From: Acidobacteriota bacterium | Lineage (GTDB): Bacteria; Acidobacteriota; Vicinamibacteria; Vicinamibacterales; UBA2999 | DNA: 64,000 bases | Direction of reading: 5' to 3' | Assembly: GCA_947465645.1 (NCBI GenBank) | Contig: CANIBQ010000009.1 | Location: forward strand, 1 to 64,000 | Translations under genes and position numbers: made by a program | Notes under the pieces: model-generated | Seen by the model: only the letters and a program-made list of their open reading frames with translations | Told to the model about the DNA's origin: nothing | Databases searched by the model: none | Part shown: in pieces, positions 16,534 through 24,569 of the stretch | How the letters are laid out: each line of letters opens with the position of its first letter | Numbering within the stretch: position 1 is the stretch's first letter

Positions 16534-19500
16534 TTAGAAGATGAAGCGAGCGCCGAGCTGCCATTGCCGCGGGTCGCTCTGGCTCAGGAGCTGGCCGAAG
16601 GTCGGATCGTTGAGGATCCGGCCGACGATGGTGTAGTTGCGGCGGTTCATCAGGTTGAACGCTTCGGCGCGCAGCTCGAGGCGGCGGCCTCCGGACAGGG
16701 CAATCGGCCGCGCGATCGAGAGGTCGACGTTGACGTAGCCGGGCCCGACGATCGAGTTGCGGCCGACGGTGCCGAACGCACCGGCGGCAGGCGTGGCAAA
16801 CGCCGCCGGATCGAGGTAGCGCCCGTTCTTCCATTCACTCTTGGGCAGGTAGGGGTCGACGTTGGGCACCGCGTTGGGCCGCACGAAGATGCCGCCGGTG
16901 CCCGCGCCGACGCCGGCCGTGTCGCCGCGAAGGTTGACGGTGAAGGGAAACCCGCTCTGCATGGTGTAGATGCCCGCGCCCTGGAAGCCCAGGGGCATGC
17001 GCCACGTCGCGCTGGTCACCCAGCGGTGGCGCGCATCGTAGTAGGCAGGACCCCACTCCGCGTCGAGGTTGTGCGAGTCCTGGGGCGGTGAATTCTCGGA
17101 TCCGCCGACGCCTCCCGCGTTGCGGAACTGCGGCGCGTTGCTGCGCGCCTCCGACAGCGTGTAGGCGCTGAGCAGCGAGAAGCCGTTGGCGAAGCGCTTC
17201 TCGACCCGCGTCACCAGCGCGTCATACTCGGATTCAGCGGTGCGCGACAGGAAGTTGATGAAGCCGACCGGCACGCGGCTGCCCTGCACGGCGACGTAGT
17301 CGGGAAAGGTCGTGCCCTGGGCGAACTCGAGGAAGCCGTACGGGCGCCGCGGGTCGACGGCGCCCAGCCCCGCCTGCGCGTTGTTGGGCTGCACGTTCTG
17401 CTCGAGGAACTTCGCGCGGGTGCCGATGTAGCTCGCTTCCGCCACCCAGTCGGATGCGAGGGTGCGCTGCACGCCGAAGCTCCACTGCCGCGACTCGCTG
17501 GTCTCCTGGAACAGGTCGATGCCCGCCTGCTGGACCTGCACCGGTCCGAGAATGGCCGGGCCGAAGATGTCGAACCCGGGCCCGCGCGCCGGCACGAAGT
17601 TGTTGTAGGCGATGGTCTGCGCGATGTTGGCGGGAATCCCCGCCGCGAGGCGGAAGAGCGGGTTCGCGTCCGACGCCGCGAAGTAGATGCCCGCGCCGCC
17701 GCGCACCACGGTGCGATCGTTCCAGGTCCACGCAAAGCCCGCGCGCGGCGCGATGTTGTCCTTGTCGGTGTAGGCGCAGCCCTTCGGATAGCCGCTCTGG
17801 CCGCACACGAACACCAGCGGCGCGTAGGTGCCGAGCCGTCCTTCGCGGAACACCTCCGCCGGCGTCGGCACGTTGCGGTAGTCGACGCTGGCCATCATGC
17901 CTCCCGCGTCGTGCATCGGCGGAGCAAGCTCGTAGCGCACGCCGAGATTCAGCGTCAGCCGCGGGGTCACCCGCCAGTCGTCCTGCGCGTAGACCGAGAA
18001 CTGCGGCTGGCGTCCCTGCATGCTGGTGGGGCCGACCGACCGGCTGCCCTGCTGCGGCTGGCCGAGGAGAAAGCTCGCGAGCGCGTTGCCGGTGCCGTCG
18101 TTGGCCGCGGTCCGGCTGGTGAAGCCCGCCGTGAACTGGTAGTTGCCGAGCGTGTTCGGCGCTTCGGCCCGGTTGTACTCGGTCCAGAGAAACTCTCCGC
18201 CCACCTTGAAGCCGTGGCGCCCCTGCTGCCACGCCACGTTGTCGTAGACCTGGTAGACGCGGTTGCGGACGTTGACGATCCCGCCGCCGGTGGTGCCGGT
18301 GAACCCTCCGGCGCCGCCGATGGTCGGGTAGCCCGCCACCAGGAACCGCGGGATGGGCGTCGCGGCGCCGTTGACGGTAAAGGAGAGCTCCGGCAGTCCG
18401 GCCACCAGCTCCAGCTCGGTGAAGCCGGCCCGCGCCTCGTTGACGCCGCGCGACCCGATCACCCTGGTCCACCCGGCCACGACGTGCTGCGGGCGCGCGC
18501 TGCTGACGTTGGTGCGGCCCGGGATTGGCTCCGGGATGGCGGCGTTCTCGTCGGCCATCGAGAAACGGGTGAAGGCGCTGCTGCCCGGGCCGAGGTTTAC
18601 GTCGAGACGCAGCGAGTAGTTGTAGATGTCCTGCTCGAGGATCTCGTCCGAGTTGACGTATCCCCGCGTGCCGGTGTTGGGCAGCGGCAGCGCCTGGAGC
18701 GCCGCCAGCGCGAGCGGGTTGATGCGGTCGCCCGGGATCCGCCCGTTGGGGAACGCCGTCCGGCTGGTGTTGGACGTTACGGGATCGAAAATCCCCCCGG
18801 GAGACTGGCTGAAGTCGCCTTGCCGCTCCAGCGCCGTCGGCACCGTTACGGTGGTGAGGCTCGCGGCCCCTTCGCGGCGGCGCAACTGCTCGTAGGCGCC
18901 GAAGAAGAAGAGCCGGTTCCGGAGCACCGGCCCGCCCAGGCTGCCGCCGAAGTTGTCACGCTGGAACTGCGGCAACTCGCCCGCGAGGTTGAACGGCTTC
19001 TCGTCGAACCGGCGGTTGCGGTGATACTCGAACGCCGAGCCCTTGAGCGTGCCGCTCCCCGACTTGGTGACGACGTTCACCTGGCCGCCCGCGCGGCCGT
19101 ACTCCGCGGTGAACTGTGCCGTCTGAACCTGGAACTCGGCGATCGCGTCGATGCTGGGTGAGTAGTTGAGGGAGTTGTAGTCCGGGTCAGTGTTGACCGC
19201 CCCGTCGAGGAGAAACGCCGTGTTGTTGGTACGGCCGCCCGCGACGCTGAACCCGCCGACCTGGTTCTGGCGGACCACGTTCTGCTGCACGGCGCGGCCG
19301 CCGGCGTTGGCGCCTGGCACCAGCAGCGCGAGCTGGATGAACTGGCGGCCGTTGAGCGGCAGCGCGGCGATTTTCTCTTCGGTGATGACCGTGCCATGCG
19401 CGCTGCTGCCCGGGGTCACCAGCGACACCTGGCCGGTGACCTGCACCGATTCGCTCACCGCGCCGACCTCGAGAGCAACGGGCAGCGTGGCGGACTGCGC

Positions 19501-19806
19501 GACCTGGAGGCGCACGGTGCTGTTCACGTACTCCTTGAACCCAGACAGTGCGACGCTCACCCCGTAAAGCCCGGGCTGCAGCGCCGCGAACACCGCGCGG
19601 CCCGCGTCGTCGGAGACCAGCTCCCGGGTGGCGCCGGTGGCCTGGCTACGGACGGTGACCGTGCCGCCGGGCACGGTAAGCCCGGAGCCGTCGGTCACGA
19701 GGACGGTCAACGATCCGGTGTCGGTTTGACCGAGGAGCGCGGCTGGCTGGAGGGCCCAGGCCAGAAATACAAGCAGGAACACGGAACGGCGCGCGCGTAC
19801 GGGCAT
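16534..19806 (-). CDS. Oar-type TonB-dependent outer-membrane receptor (receptor 4)
   Basis: 1090 residues from the ATG at 19806, chosen because MPVRARRSVFLLVFLAW is a good signal peptide and GAGG lies about 9 nt upstream; the frame is open to 19884 but that part is not signal-like. A regulatory domain (SLTVLVTDGSGLTVPGGTV) follows, then a plug with LPLNGRQFIQLALLVPG and FLLDGAVNTDPD, EYGRAGGQVNVVTKSG, and a barrel with NIAPRAGFAWTW ending GARFIF. It is the first gene of an operon with phoD. Unlike receptors 1-3 its -10 lies about 50 nt from the ATG, so this mRNA should have a normal leader. Confidence 0.9.
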   Translation of the reverse strand: MPVRARRSVFLLVFLAWALQPAALLGQTDTGSLTVLVTDGSGLTVPGGTVTVRSQATGATRELVSDDAGRAVFAALQPGLYGVSVALSGFKEYVNSTVRLQVAQSATLPVALEVGAVSESVQVTGQVSLVTPGSSAHGTVITEEKIAALPLNGRQFIQLALLVPGANAGGRAVQQNVVRQNQVGGFSVAGGRTNNTAFLLDGAVNTDPDYNSLNYSPSIDAIAEFQVQTAQFTAEYGRAGGQVNVVTKSGSGTLKGSAFEYHRNRRFDEKPFNLAGELPQFQRDNFGGSLGGPVLRNRLFFFGAYEQLRRREGAASLTTVTVPTALERQGDFSQSPGGIFDPVTSNTSRTAFPNGRIPGDRINPLALAALQALPLPNTGTRGYVNSDEILEQDIYNYSLRLDVNLGPGSSAFTRFSMADENAAIPEPIPGRTNVSSARPQHVVAGWTRVIGSRGVNEARAGFTELELVAGLPELSFTVNGAATPIPRFLVAGYPTIGGAGGFTGTTGGGIVNVRNRVYQVYDNVAWQQGRHGFKVGGEFLWTEYNRAEAPNTLGNYQFTAGFTSRTAANDGTGNALASFLLGQPQQGSRSVGPTSMQGRQPQFSVYAQDDWRVTPRLTLNLGVRYELAPPMHDAGGMMASVDYRNVPTPAEVFREGRLGTYAPLVFVCGQSGYPKGCAYTDKDNIAPRAGFAWTWNDRTVVRGGAGIYFAASDANPLFRLAAGIPANIAQTIAYNNFVPARGPGFDIFGPAILGPVQVQQAGIDLFQETSESRQWSFGVQRTLASDWVAEASYIGTRAKFLEQNVQPNNAQAGLGAVDPRRPYGFLEFAQGTTFPDYVAVQGSRVPVGFINFLSRTAESEYDALVTRVEKRFANGFSLLSAYTLSEARSNAPQFRNAGGVGGSENSPPQDSHNLDAEWGPAYYDARHRWVTSATWRMPLGFQGAGIYTMQSGFPFTVNLRGDTAGVGAGTGGIFVRPNAVPNVDPYLPKSEWKNGRYLDPAAFATPAAGAFGTVGRNSIVGPGYVNVDLSIARPIALSGGRRLELRAEAFNLMNRRNYTIVGRILNDPTFGQLLSQSDPRQWQLGARFIF

Positions 19807-19855
19807 GTCTGGACAACCTCGTGGGGTGATCGGGCGGCTGGTGGTGGATGGCCCG

Positions 19856-19911
19856 TTTATACGCAACCGGGGCAACGCGGCCATGACGGCTGCGTGACGG
19901 CCGCGTGACCG
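19856..19911 (-). promoter_or_regulatory. PHO-box-like promoter of receptor 4 and phoD
   Basis: Toward the gene the 7-mers are CGGTCAC, CCGTCAC, CCGTCAT and GCGTTGC (plus-strand starts 19905, 19894, 19883, 19872), exactly 11 bp apart. After 10 nt comes TATAAA (19856-19861), the best -10 of the set. CCGTCAT differs in one base from the E. coli CTGTCAT unit. Confidence 0.75.
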
Positions 19912-19927
19912 CGCGTTTTTTGCCCGG

Positions 19928-19972
19928 TCGTCGCCCGCCGTTCATGGCGGGGTTACGGCGGGGCGCGATACT
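19928..19972 (+). promoter_or_regulatory. PHO-box-like promoter of the secreted protein gene at 19982
   Basis: TCGTCGC (19928-19934), CGTTCAT (19939-19945) and GGGTTAC (19950-19956) are 11 bp apart. Exactly 10 nt later GATACT (19967-19972) can serve as -10, with 9 nt to the ATG at 19982. The units are less regular than those of receptor 4 on the other strand, but the spacing is the same. Confidence 0.5.
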
Positions 19973-19981
19973 GCCGTCGGC

Positions 19982-20701
19982 ATGGCATCGTGGCAGCGCG
20001 TTCCTGTCTTCCTTACCTGCGCTGCAATCGGTGCGGCCTTCTGTATGCCCCCGGCGTTGGCCCTCTCGCCCGCCGGCTCCACCGCGCTGGCCGAACGATT
20101 CCTCTCGCGGGACGAACCGCCTCTCGAGCGCTACCATGCGCGCCGCCTGATGCATGCGCGAAACGCACGGTTCAACGTGGAAGCGTGGCTCGAGGCCACC
20201 ACCCAGCTCGATCCCGTTGCCGGCTTCACCTTCAAGGTGGTGGCGACGCGGGGATCGTCGTACCTCGTGAAACGTGTGCTGCTTCCTTCGCTGCACGGCG
20301 AAGCGGAGATGTGGCAGCGCGGCGACCCGCAGCGCAATGCGCTGACCTCGGAGAACTACGAGTTCCTCGACGCCGTGTACGACGGGGATGCCGCGCTGGC
20401 CGAGGCCCGGATTCCGGTGTCACCCCGCCGCAAGCACGTGCTGCTGGTGGAGGGCTCGCTGTTTGTGTCGCCTGGAGACGCCGACCTGCTCCGCGTCGAG
20501 GGGCGGGTGTCAAAGAGCCCCTCGTTCTGGATCAGCCGGATCGACGTCGTCCGGCGCTACGCACGCCTGCGAGGGGTGCGGGTGCCCGTGGAGCTGGAAT
20601 CGGTCGCGCACGTACGCATCGCCGGGCGGTCCGAGATGCGGATCGTGTATCTCTACGAATCGGTCAACGGGGAGCCGGTAACGCCGGCTGAAGCGCGATA
20701 A
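19982..20701 (+). CDS. Secreted protein of unknown function, probable member of the PHO-box regulon
   Basis: 239 residues. MASWQRVPVFLTCAAIGAAF and a processing site near PALALS form a signal peptide; no lipobox. The mature part has conserved-looking blocks (ARFNVEAWLEATTQLD, GFTFKVVATRGSSYLVKRVL, LFVSPGDADLLRVEGRVSKS, VRVPVELESVAHVRIAGRS). The alternating beta pattern is loosely like LolA/LppX-type periplasmic proteins, but I cannot assign a family. It is divergent from the receptor 4-phoD operon and has the same promoter geometry, with the -10 only 9 nt from the ATG. A periplasmic function linked to phosphate starvation is inference from promoter and position. Confidence 0.65.
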   Translation: MASWQRVPVFLTCAAIGAAFCMPPALALSPAGSTALAERFLSRDEPPLERYHARRLMHARNARFNVEAWLEATTQLDPVAGFTFKVVATRGSSYLVKRVLLPSLHGEAEMWQRGDPQRNALTSENYEFLDAVYDGDAALAEARIPVSPRRKHVLLVEGSLFVSPGDADLLRVEGRVSKSPSFWISRIDVVRRYARLRGVRVPVELESVAHVRIAGRSEMRIVYLYESVNGEPVTPAEAR

Positions 20702-20787
20702 CGACAGGGATCCCGCGCCAATCCAGGATGAGCCGGTGGACGGCGACCCATCCTGCTGGCGGCACACGTGTTGCGGCAGGGAGGGTA

Positions 20788-21078
20788 ATGTCTACCATCC
20801 TCAGCGTTACAGATGTAACGCGTGTCGCAACGGAAGCTGTGCGGGCCGAGGCCCCCGGCATTGAGGTCGCGGGCGTGTCTTTCTCGGGCGACGGCGGCGA
20901 CTACGCCGAAGTGCTCCTGCGCGTGCGGGGCTGCAGGGAGCAGCCGTGCCAGATCTCGATTGGCGTGTTTCGCACCGCGACCGAGGACGCGCTGCGCGCG
21001 GAAATTATCGCGAAGGTGCGACGGCACGCGGAAGAGCACCGCGAGCCGATCGACCTGCGGCCAACTGCTCCAGCCTGA
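20788..21078 (+). CDS. Small soluble protein of unknown function
   Basis: 96 residues from the ATG at 20788, which has GGGAGGG just upstream; the frame is open upstream of this but lacks a better start. The protein (MSTILSVTDVTRVATEAV...) looks like a mixed alpha/beta domain of about 90 residues with two cysteines in RGCREQPCQISIGVF, and ends RRHAEEHREPIDLR. No signal peptide or membrane segment. I do not recognise a family. It lies between the Pho-type region and the accessory islet; the next frame downstream is decayed. Confidence 0.55.
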   Translation: MSTILSVTDVTRVATEAVRAEAPGIEVAGVSFSGDGGDYAEVLLRVRGCREQPCQISIGVFRTATEDALRAEIIAKVRRHAEEHREPIDLRPTAPA

Positions 21079-21134
21079 TCTCGTCGTACAGCAGAAAATA
21101 GCGCGCGGTCACCGCGCTCCAGCGAAACCGGTGA

Positions 21135-21941
21135 GCCGTCTCCAGCGCGGCCGCGACGCGACGCCGGTCGCCCAGGCGCGCCGCGCGTACGTCACGCGAT
21201 CGCACTCTCTCCTGCGCCTCGTGCCACGATCCGCGCCGTGCTTTTTCCGACCGCAGGACCGTGCCGGTCGGCGTTGACGGGCGACCCGGACAGCGGAACG
21301 CTCCAGCACTCATCAATCGGGCGTGGGGACGTTCGTTCTTCTGGGACGGGCGAGCAGCGTCGCTGGAATCACAGGTGCTGCAGCCGATTCTGAATCCTAA
21401 CGAGATGGACCTGGCGCCGGCCGAGGCGGCGCAGCGGGTCGGCCTCTCGGTCACCGAGCTGACCAGCGCACTGGCGAGCTACGTGCGGTCGATCATGTCC
21501 GGCAATTCTCGATACGACCGGTTCATGAACGGGGATCAAATGGCTCTGTTGGAACAGGAGCAGATGGGCCTGCAAGTCTTCCGCGGCAAGGGTAACTGCA
21601 CAGCATGTCATGTCGGGCCGACATTCACCGACGAACGCCTCCACAATACCGGCGTCGCCTGGAAGGACGAACGATTGACCGACCCCGGCGCCGGCAATGG
21701 GGTCTTCAAGACCCCGACGCTGCGCGAAGTGGCGCGCACCGCGCCGTACATGCATGACGGCAGCCTGGCGACGCTGTCGGAGGTGATTGATTATTACGAT
21801 CGCGGTGGCAATGCGAATCCGCATCTTGATCGCGACGTTCGTCCTCTTGGCTTGAGCGCCGCCGATAAGCGTGCTCTGAGCGCCTTTCTGACCGCTCTAA
21901 CGGGGACCATCCACGAAGGCGCCGAAAGCCCTTCTCCGTAG
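21135..21941 (+). pseudogene. 5'-truncated di-heme cytochrome c peroxidase (CcpA/MauG family)
   Basis: The frame open from 21135 encodes TSRDRTLSCASCHDPRRAF (first heme site), then GQRNAPALINRAWGRSFFWDGRAASLESQ and GNCTACHVGPTFTDERLHNTG (second heme site), and ends with TPTLREVARTAPYMHDGS, the classic CcpA C-terminal half. A GTG at 21261 could start a protein, but it would lose the first heme. No ATG, GTG or TTG exists upstream in frame before a TGA at 21132, and the signal peptide and the LGRRLF block expected before the first heme are missing. I therefore call a decayed remnant. Intact relatives are periplasmic peroxidases or MauG-like oxidases of about 330 residues or more. Confidence 0.7.
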
Positions 21942-22342
21942 AATGAGCGTTTGAGCTGTCCGCTTGCCGCCGAAAATGGTGTCTTAACGCTAACGATCCT
22001 GCGGTGACGTTACAAAGCGACATCCGTGGTGTATAGCGCAACGTTCGGAACGTGACATTCCCCGCACCCCATTACTCCGTCGACGGGAACGCCGAGTGGT
22101 GCTGATACCAATACCGTAGTTCCCACCACGCACGAGTCACGTCTGCGGCACCGCACAAGAAGCTGGCCTGACAACGCTTTCCCCGTGCGACGCGCGGCCG
22201 GGGAGGTAGAATTTCGGTCGCTCGAATGGTCCCGTATCGCAAGGGGCGCCGGTGTATTCCGGGTCGAATACCGGCTGGAGCCTTTTTCCATGTTCGCGTC
22301 AGGACCGCCATGCAGTCCGCGACCAGATCACACCAGCCCGAG
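21942..22342. other. Intergenic stretch with no recognisable gene
   Basis: About 400 bases between the peroxidase remnant and the toxin-antitoxin operator. Short open frames on both strands show no signal peptide, motif or ribosome-binding site. The only notable element is TGATACCA at 22103-22110, identical to the right half of the operator at 22343-22361. Confidence 0.5.
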
Positions 22343-22361
22343 TGGTATCAGTATGATACCA
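22343..22361. promoter_or_regulatory. Palindromic operator of the FitA/VapC-type module
   Basis: TGGTATCA, a GTA spacer, and TGATACCA form a perfect 8-bp inverted repeat 19 nt before the antitoxin start. Ribbon-helix-helix antitoxins of the FitA group repress their own operon by binding such palindromes. Identity of the binder is inference. Confidence 0.75.
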
Positions 22362-22380
22362 TGCTCCTGAAGGACGAACT

Positions 22381-22614
22381 ATGCCTAACGTATTGGTCCG
22401 GGACCTCGATGATGACGTTCTCAAGCAGCTCAAGGCTGCGGCCAAAGTCAACCGTCGATCACTGCAGGCGGAGATTCATGACGTGTTACGCCGGGCGAAC
22501 ACGCGCAACCTGGCTGAGACACGACGCCTCTCGACGAAGTGGCTGAAGCGCCTTGGCCGTTCTGACCATTCCGACAGCGCTGCGCTCATTCGGGAGGACC
22601 GGGACGCGCGGTGA
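22381..22614 (+). CDS. FitA-like ribbon-helix-helix antitoxin
   Basis: 77 residues, ATG at 22381 with AAGGA upstream. The N-terminal strand and helices (MPNVLVRDLDDDVLKQLK, AAAKVNRRSLQAEIHDVLRR) match the FitA-like RHH fold, in which the strand inserts into the operator and two helices dimerise. The C-terminal tail (LAETRRLSTKWLKRLG) would wrap around and block the PIN toxin encoded next. The stop TGA overlaps the GTG start of the toxin by 4 nt, so translation is coupled. A perfect palindrome lies just upstream. The module is intact, unlike most neighbouring accessory genes. Confidence 0.88.
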   Translation: MPNVLVRDLDDDVLKQLKAAAKVNRRSLQAEIHDVLRRANTRNLAETRRLSTKWLKRLGRSDHSDSAALIREDRDAR

Positions 22615-23042
22615 GCGTCTTCGTCGTCGATGCCAGTCTTGTGGTGAAGTGGTTCGTTCCAGAGGTGCATTCGGTGGCAGCTCGGAAGTGGCTCGACGCA
22701 TCGCATGACTACATCGCGCCAGACCTGATTTTTCCCGAGGTCGGCAACGCCCTTTGGAAGAAGGTTCGCAAAGGCGAACTAAGCCCGAAGGAGGCGCAGA
22801 GCCTAGTGAGCGACCTATCAGTCGTCGGCGTCGAGGCGGTTTCGATGCGCGCGCTCGTCGCAGACGCCCACACGCTGGCGGTCAGGACGGGAATCACGGT
22901 GTACGACGCGACGTACCTGACCCTCGCCGTTCGTCTCGAGACGCAGGTGATTACCGGCGACGACCGATTTGCGCGCAAGCTGGCCGAGCACCCGCTGCTC
23001 GCGCCGCACGTTCGATCCGTGGAGGACTTCGTTTCCGAGTAG
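22611..23042 (+). CDS. PIN-domain toxin (VapC/FitB type)
   Basis: 143 residues from a GTG that overlaps the antitoxin stop. The PIN acidic residues are visible: Asp7 in VVDASLVVKWF, Glu43 in PEVGNALWK, Asp99 in YDATYLTLA and Asp117 in TGDDRFARKL. The toxin therefore has a complete Mg-dependent RNase site of the VapC group, whose known members cut tRNA or rRNA. It is held inactive by the FitA-like partner. Length is normal for the family. The actual RNA target cannot be read from sequence. Confidence 0.9.
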   Translation: MSVFVVDASLVVKWFVPEVHSVAARKWLDASHDYIAPDLIFPEVGNALWKKVRKGELSPKEAQSLVSDLSVVGVEAVSMRALVADAHTLAVRTGITVYDATYLTLAVRLETQVITGDDRFARKLAEHPLLAPHVRSVEDFVSE

Positions 23043-23091
23043 GTTCGCATCGGGCGACCGCCGCGCCGTCGCCCCCTGATGGGAGGCGCCC

Positions 23092-23355
23092 GTGATACAC
23101 CGAGCCGGACTCCTGTTGCTAGCCGCGACCGTTGCTTTGGCCTGCTCTGATCGGACGCTGAACGACGCCGGCGCCGCCGACGTGATTCGAGAGCTCCACT
23201 CCCGCCGCCTCCATACGCTTCTGCCCAGATTTCTGAGGACATCCCGCAAGAACGGGGCTTCCCAGCCTCAAGAGGCCCTCAGCAGCCGCTCTCGACACCC
23301 GCCCCTCCACTCTGTGAAATGCCGTCAGGGTGAAATCACACATGAGTATTTTTGA
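23092..23355 (+). other. Possible truncated lipoprotein gene
   Basis: A GTG at 23092 opens a frame starting MIHRAGLLLLAATVALACSD, which has the hydrophobic core and Ala-Cys of a lipoprotein signal, then DVIRELHSRRLHTLLPRFL. After about 45 residues the sequence turns into low-complexity, Arg/Ser-rich text without domain features. Most likely this is the 5' end of a lipoprotein gene whose remainder was lost, fitting the decayed surroundings. No clear ribosome-binding site apart from GGGAGG 9 nt upstream. A chance frame is also possible. Confidence 0.35.
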
Positions 23356-23380
23356 CCACTGGCAACAATAGTCATACAGT
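23352..23380 (+). promoter_or_regulatory. Sigma70-type promoter of the DUF4143 ATPase, leaderless
   Basis: TTGACC (23352-23357), a 17-nt spacer and TACAGT (23375-23380) form a near-consensus promoter. The GTG start at 23387 is only 6 nt after the -10, so transcription should begin at or near the start codon and the mRNA would be leaderless. Confidence 0.6.
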
Positions 23381-23386
23381 GTCAGG

Positions 23387-24505
23387 GTGGCTTCCCTGAC
23401 GCGGTATCTGGTGCCTCAGGTCCGACGCGATCTCGCCAAAAAGATGGTCTTCGTGGCCGGACCTCGACAGGTCGGCAAGACGACCCTGGCGCAGCGCCTG
23501 ACCGGCGCGAAGGCGGGATACCTGAATTGGGATGTCGCCGAACACCGTGAACGCATCCTTCGGCGCGAACTTCCCGCGACCAAGCTGTGGGTGTTCGACG
23601 AGTTCCACAAGTACCGAAGCTGGCGCAACTATCTGAAGGGGTTGTTCGACAATCGCCGCACCGGTCAGCGGATTCTCGTCACCGGCAGCGCGCGTCTGGA
23701 CTTCTATCGATTCGGTGGCGACTCGCTCCAGGGCCGATATCACCTGCTTCGCCTGCATCCGCTCTCGGTTGCCGAGTTGAGCCTCACGACACCTGCCGAG
23801 CTCCTGGACCTGCTCACCCTCGGCGGCTTTCCCGAACCGTACTTCAGTGGTTCGGAGACGGAGGCCCGTCGCTGGTCGCGCGAACACCGGACGCTGCTGA
23901 TTCGCGAGGAAGTCGCGACACTGGAACGCGTCCAGGATCTCGGAAACCTCGAGCTCCTGATGCTGCGTCTGCCGGAACTGGTCGGTTCCCCCCTGTCAAT
24001 CAATGCCGTGCGAGAAGACCTGCAGGTGACGCACAAGACAGTCGCGAATTGGCTCCAGATCCTGGAACGCCTCTATGCGATCTACCGGCTCTCGCCGTTT
24101 GGCGCGCCGCGCATCCGCGCGGTCAAGAAGGAACAGAAACATTACCACTGGGATTGGAGCGTCGTGCGGGAGCCTTCGCTCCGATTCGAGAACCTGGTGG
24201 GAGGGCACCTGCTGAAATGGGTCCACCATGAGCAGGATGCCAAGGGCCGGGACGTCGAGCTCCGCTACTTCCGGGACACGGACCGGCGGGAAGTAGATTT
24301 CGTGATCGTTGAGGGCCGGACGCCGCAACTCATGGTCGAGTGCAAGTGGGCTGATACCGAGGTCGACCGCAGCCTCAAGTACTTGAAGACGCGATTCCCG
24401 AAATGTGACGCGTGGCAGGTCTCAGCGGTCGGCACGAAGGACTACGTGACGCCGGACGGCATTCGCGTGGCTCCGGCGATGCAGTTGCTTCGGACGCTCG
24501 TGTAA
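23387..24505 (+). CDS. AAA-type ATPase with DUF4143 domain
   Basis: 372 residues from the GTG at 23387. Walker A GPRQVGKTT is at 25-33, Walker B within KLWVFDEFHK near 66-75, and an arginine-sensor-like TGSARLDFYR follows. The C-terminal half (about 180-330) is DUF4143, a nuclease-like fold with REVDFVIVEG and LMVECKWAD resembling the D-(D/E)xK core. In between, VREDLQVTHKTVANWLQILE is a winged-helix. These proteins are common, patchily distributed accessory ATPases with unknown substrates; some are linked to mobile elements or defence. The gene stands alone between a toxin-antitoxin pair and a decayed gene and is preceded by a good promoter. Length is normal. Confidence 0.85.
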   Translation: MASLTRYLVPQVRRDLAKKMVFVAGPRQVGKTTLAQRLTGAKAGYLNWDVAEHRERILRRELPATKLWVFDEFHKYRSWRNYLKGLFDNRRTGQRILVTGSARLDFYRFGGDSLQGRYHLLRLHPLSVAELSLTTPAELLDLLTLGGFPEPYFSGSETEARRWSREHRTLLIREEVATLERVQDLGNLELLMLRLPELVGSPLSINAVREDLQVTHKTVANWLQILERLYAIYRLSPFGAPRIRAVKKEQKHYHWDWSVVREPSLRFENLVGGHLLKWVHHEQDAKGRDVELRYFRDTDRREVDFVIVEGRTPQLMVECKWADTEVDRSLKYLKTRFPKCDAWQVSAVGTKDYVTPDGIRVAPAMQLLRTLV

Positions 24506-24569
24506 TAGCCGACCTCGCCGGCGAACACGACCGGGGTAGAATGCCGGCGCGACGAGACACCCTTCCGCC

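Noticed and set aside
718..19806. Receptors as SusC of polysaccharide loci
   Set aside because: No SusD-like lipoprotein and no glycoside hydrolase accompanies them; the domain order is Oar-like and the neighbours are phosphoesterases.
21005..21454. Minus-strand frame overlapping the peroxidase remnant
   Set aside because: It contains some protein-like text (RWSAVTARYFLLYDE) but no start site or family, and the plus strand carries both heme motifs.
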